Made by a program: the position numbers and the translations under genes
In this document: piece by piece, positions 62,537 to 64,000 of the stretch
Layout: each line of letters opens with the position of its first letter
Numbering within the stretch: position 1 is the stretch's first letter
The notes under the pieces: generated by a model
Database searches by the model: none
What the model was told of the DNA's origin: nothing
What the model saw: only the letters and a program-made list of their open reading frames with translations
NCBI GenBank assembly: GCA_947167075.1
Contig: CAMVGR010000001.1
Location: 186,001 to 250,000, forward strand
Direction: 5' to 3'
Length of the DNA stretch: 64,000 nucleotides
DNA from: an uncultured Bacteroidales bacterium
Lineage (GTDB): Bacteria > Bacteroidota > Bacteroidia > Bacteroidales > P3

Positions 62537-63370
62537 GTGAAAGAAAATAATAAAATACATAAAACCATCGTCTTACTGCTTCTGATGCTTGCATCAACTG
62601 GTACAATGGCACAGGAGAAGCTCTCGCCCGACACGCTGGAATGCCACATGGTGGGTTTCTCGGTGGGTGTGATGACTCCGTTTTCGGGCAGTAGCACAGG
62701 CCTGCCGGGAGGCACTATGCTGGATCTCTATGAGAGCCCCTATCTCGACTTCAACATCGACTGGGCCTACAAGTTTGCCGACGGATGGATGGCTACGTTC
62801 GATGCCGACCTATGGTTTGGAATGTATAGCAACAATCTGAAAGATCGTTCGATAAGATACCCCCATGTGTTCAACTTCGAAGGCGACGCAATAGGGTGGG
62901 GGGGCTATAGCGGCAATGTGAGTGCCTACAACCGTGGCCTGTCGATGAAGCCAGGCGTGGGATATATCATCCGAGTGCTACCCAAGAATCCCAATTCGGG
63001 TATCTTGCTGAAACTGAGCGGAGGATGGATGATGCAGAAGACAGTGTATTCGCAAGAATACACCGAAGCACCAGTGGCACAGTTGAACGGCGACTACAAG
63101 AAGCTATACGACCACCTGCGCAACGGGGTGATACTCACGGAGAGCGTGGGTTTTATCTATATGAGCAACTACCAGACCTATATCAATCTGAAGATAAACT
63201 TCGAACTGAGCCAATGTTGGACATGGTCGTCGCGCCCCTACCAAATCGACAATTTGATGGGTCTGAATGGCAAGGATAAGGGGAGCTATTTCGACCTTAT
63301 GGGAGGAGTACGCATCACATGGATGTTCCCCTTCACCGGTAAAACGACATACGACTATTACTACTATTGA
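62537..63370 (+). CDS. Outer-membrane beta-barrel protein of unknown function
   Basis: 277 residues; a GTG at 62537 gives a full signal peptide (KTIVLLLLMLASTGTMAQ). The mature part alternates aromatic and hydrophobic residues in barrel-like strands (YLDFNIDWAYKFADGWMATF; TYINLKINFELSQCWTW) and ends with aromatics (TTYDYYYY), which is unusual in having no hydrophobic C-terminal strand. It lies four bases before the Kdo transferase gene, so a role in envelope assembly is possible. Confidence 0.7.
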   Translation: MKENNKIHKTIVLLLLMLASTGTMAQEKLSPDTLECHMVGFSVGVMTPFSGSSTGLPGGTMLDLYESPYLDFNIDWAYKFADGWMATFDADLWFGMYSNNLKDRSIRYPHVFNFEGDAIGWGGYSGNVSAYNRGLSMKPGVGYIIRVLPKNPNSGILLKLSGGWMMQKTVYSQEYTEAPVAQLNGDYKKLYDHLRNGVILTESVGFIYMSNYQTYINLKINFELSQCWTWSSRPYQIDNLMGLNGKDKGSYFDLMGGVRITWMFPFTGKTTYDYYYY

Positions 63371-63374
63371 TCCC

Positions 63375-64000
63375 ATGCGAATACTCTACACTATCGGTAT
63401 CTGGTTCTACACGTTGGGCATAAGGATGGCTGCCGCGATGGGTCACCCCAGGGCACGCCAGATGGTGGCCGGTTGGAAGCAGGTGGACGGGACCCTGGGC
63501 AAACTGACGGACGAGCGCCCGGTGGCGTGGTTCCATGCAGCTAGTCTGGGTGAGTTCGAGCAGGCGCGTCCAGTGCTCGAGGCCTACCGCCAGCGGCATC
63601 CGGACAGCCAGATACTGCTCACCTTCTTCTCCCCCTCGGGCTACGAGGTGCGCAAGAATTATGGCCAGGCCGATGCCGTCTGCTATCTGCCGCCCGACCT
63701 GCCCGGTAGGGTGCGTAGACTGCTCGATGCGGCACATCCCGAAGTGGCCTTCTTTGTCAAGTACGAATTTTGGTTCAACTACCTGGGCATGCTGCATCGA
63801 CGTGGCATTCCCACCTACCTCTTTTCGGCCATATTCCGTCCTGGGCAGTACTTCTTCAAACCTTGGGGAGGATGGTGCCGCCGGCAGTTGAGAAGGTGCT
63901 ATACGCACATTTTTGTGCAGAACGACGAGAGCTTGCACTTGCTGCAGACAAACGGAGTGGAACGGTGCAGCAAGGCGGGCGACACCCGTTTCGACCGAGT
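63375..64000 (+). CDS. waaA: 3-deoxy-D-manno-octulosonic acid (Kdo) transferase, partial
   Basis: From ATG at 63375 the frame runs to the window edge (208 codons). It begins MRILYTIGIWFYTLGIRMAA and has VAWFHAASLGEFEQARPVLE (Glu in the catalytic HAxSxGE motif), LLTFFSPSGYEVR and VKYEFWFNYL, all diagnostic of KdtA/WaaA. The enzyme adds Kdo to lipid IVA at the inner membrane. The C-terminal glycosyltransferase half lies outside the window. Confidence 0.95.
   Translation, partial: MRILYTIGIWFYTLGIRMAAAMGHPRARQMVAGWKQVDGTLGKLTDERPVAWFHAASLGEFEQARPVLEAYRQRHPDSQILLTFFSPSGYEVRKNYGQADAVCYLPPDLPGRVRRLLDAAHPEVAFFVKYEFWFNYLGMLHRRGIPTYLFSAIFRPGQYFFKPWGGWCRRQLRRCYTHIFVQNDESLHLLQTNGVERCSKAGDTRFDR

Overview
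The window reads as a chromosomal segment of a Bacteroidota bacterium, most likely of the order Bacteroidales. Evidence: many start regions carry the Bacteroidetes promoter pattern (TTTG, about 19 bp, then TAnnTTTG) instead of a sigma70-type -35/-10; several secreted proteins end in a type IX secretion (T9SS) sorting domain and a PorT-like T9SS component is present; there are TonB-dependent receptors, many short lipoproteins, an archaeal-type prolyl-tRNA synthetase and an Rnf complex. Genus and species cannot be read from the sequence.

Layout. 1-2.0 kb: start of an rnf operon on the minus strand (rnfB, partial rnfC). 2.5-6.0 kb: AlaX-like editing protein, ribosomal protein L31 type B, a cysteine-less HMA-like protein, a B12-binding radical SAM protein and MsrA. 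6.0-14.2 kb (minus): TonB-dependent receptor, DNA polymerase III delta, RNase R, M3 metallopeptidase. 14.2-17.2 kb: a cobalamin riboswitch in front of two T9SS-exported surface proteins. 17.2-28.7 kb: more secreted or lipoproteins, asparaginase, PorT-like protein, FAD oxidoreductase, UvrB, an O-antigen-ligase-like membrane protein and tRNA-Gln. 29-31.9 kb: an ECF sigma factor operon with small envelope proteins. 32-37.3 kb: DRTGG, PHP and DUF4476 proteins, then a second cobalamin riboswitch controlling a BtuB-like receptor and a BtuG-like propeller lipoprotein. 37.6-44.6 kb: LRR/T9SS protein, beta-CASP nuclease, NUC1 nuclease, lipoprotein, an unpaired transketolase N-terminal half, aquaporin and a DUF362 protein. 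44.8-59.4 kb: a defence island. 60.8-64 kb: proS, an outer-membrane protein and the start of the Kdo transferase gene.

The defence island is the main accessory region. A nine-gene minus-strand operon (59313 to 46788), behind a canonical promoter and ending at a hairpin, encodes in order: a DUF4007 protein, a 1077-residue P-loop ATPase, a DndC/SspD-like PP-loop sulfotransferase-family protein, a DUF262 protein with a DGQQR motif, a Ser/Thr-kinase-like protein, a PLD-nuclease/DEAH helicase, a 74-residue protein, a DndD-like SMC ATPase and a 189-residue protein with faint likeness to Dnd-associated proteins. It looks like a phosphorothioation-type modification and restriction system carrying an A/T-rich DUF262-kinase pair. 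A convergent Mrr-like nuclease gene and a Fic-protein remnant lie at its far end.

The second unusual layer is non-coding. At least nine intergenic stretches hold short tandem arrays whose unit is 11 bp, although the unit sequence differs from family to family. One family (consensus ACATGCACCGT) occurs at five places and always lies upstream of a plus-strand gene; two of those copies are identical over all five units. An 8-bp tandem family and a triple-hairpin element also occur in the 1.5-kb gap between the defence operon and proS.
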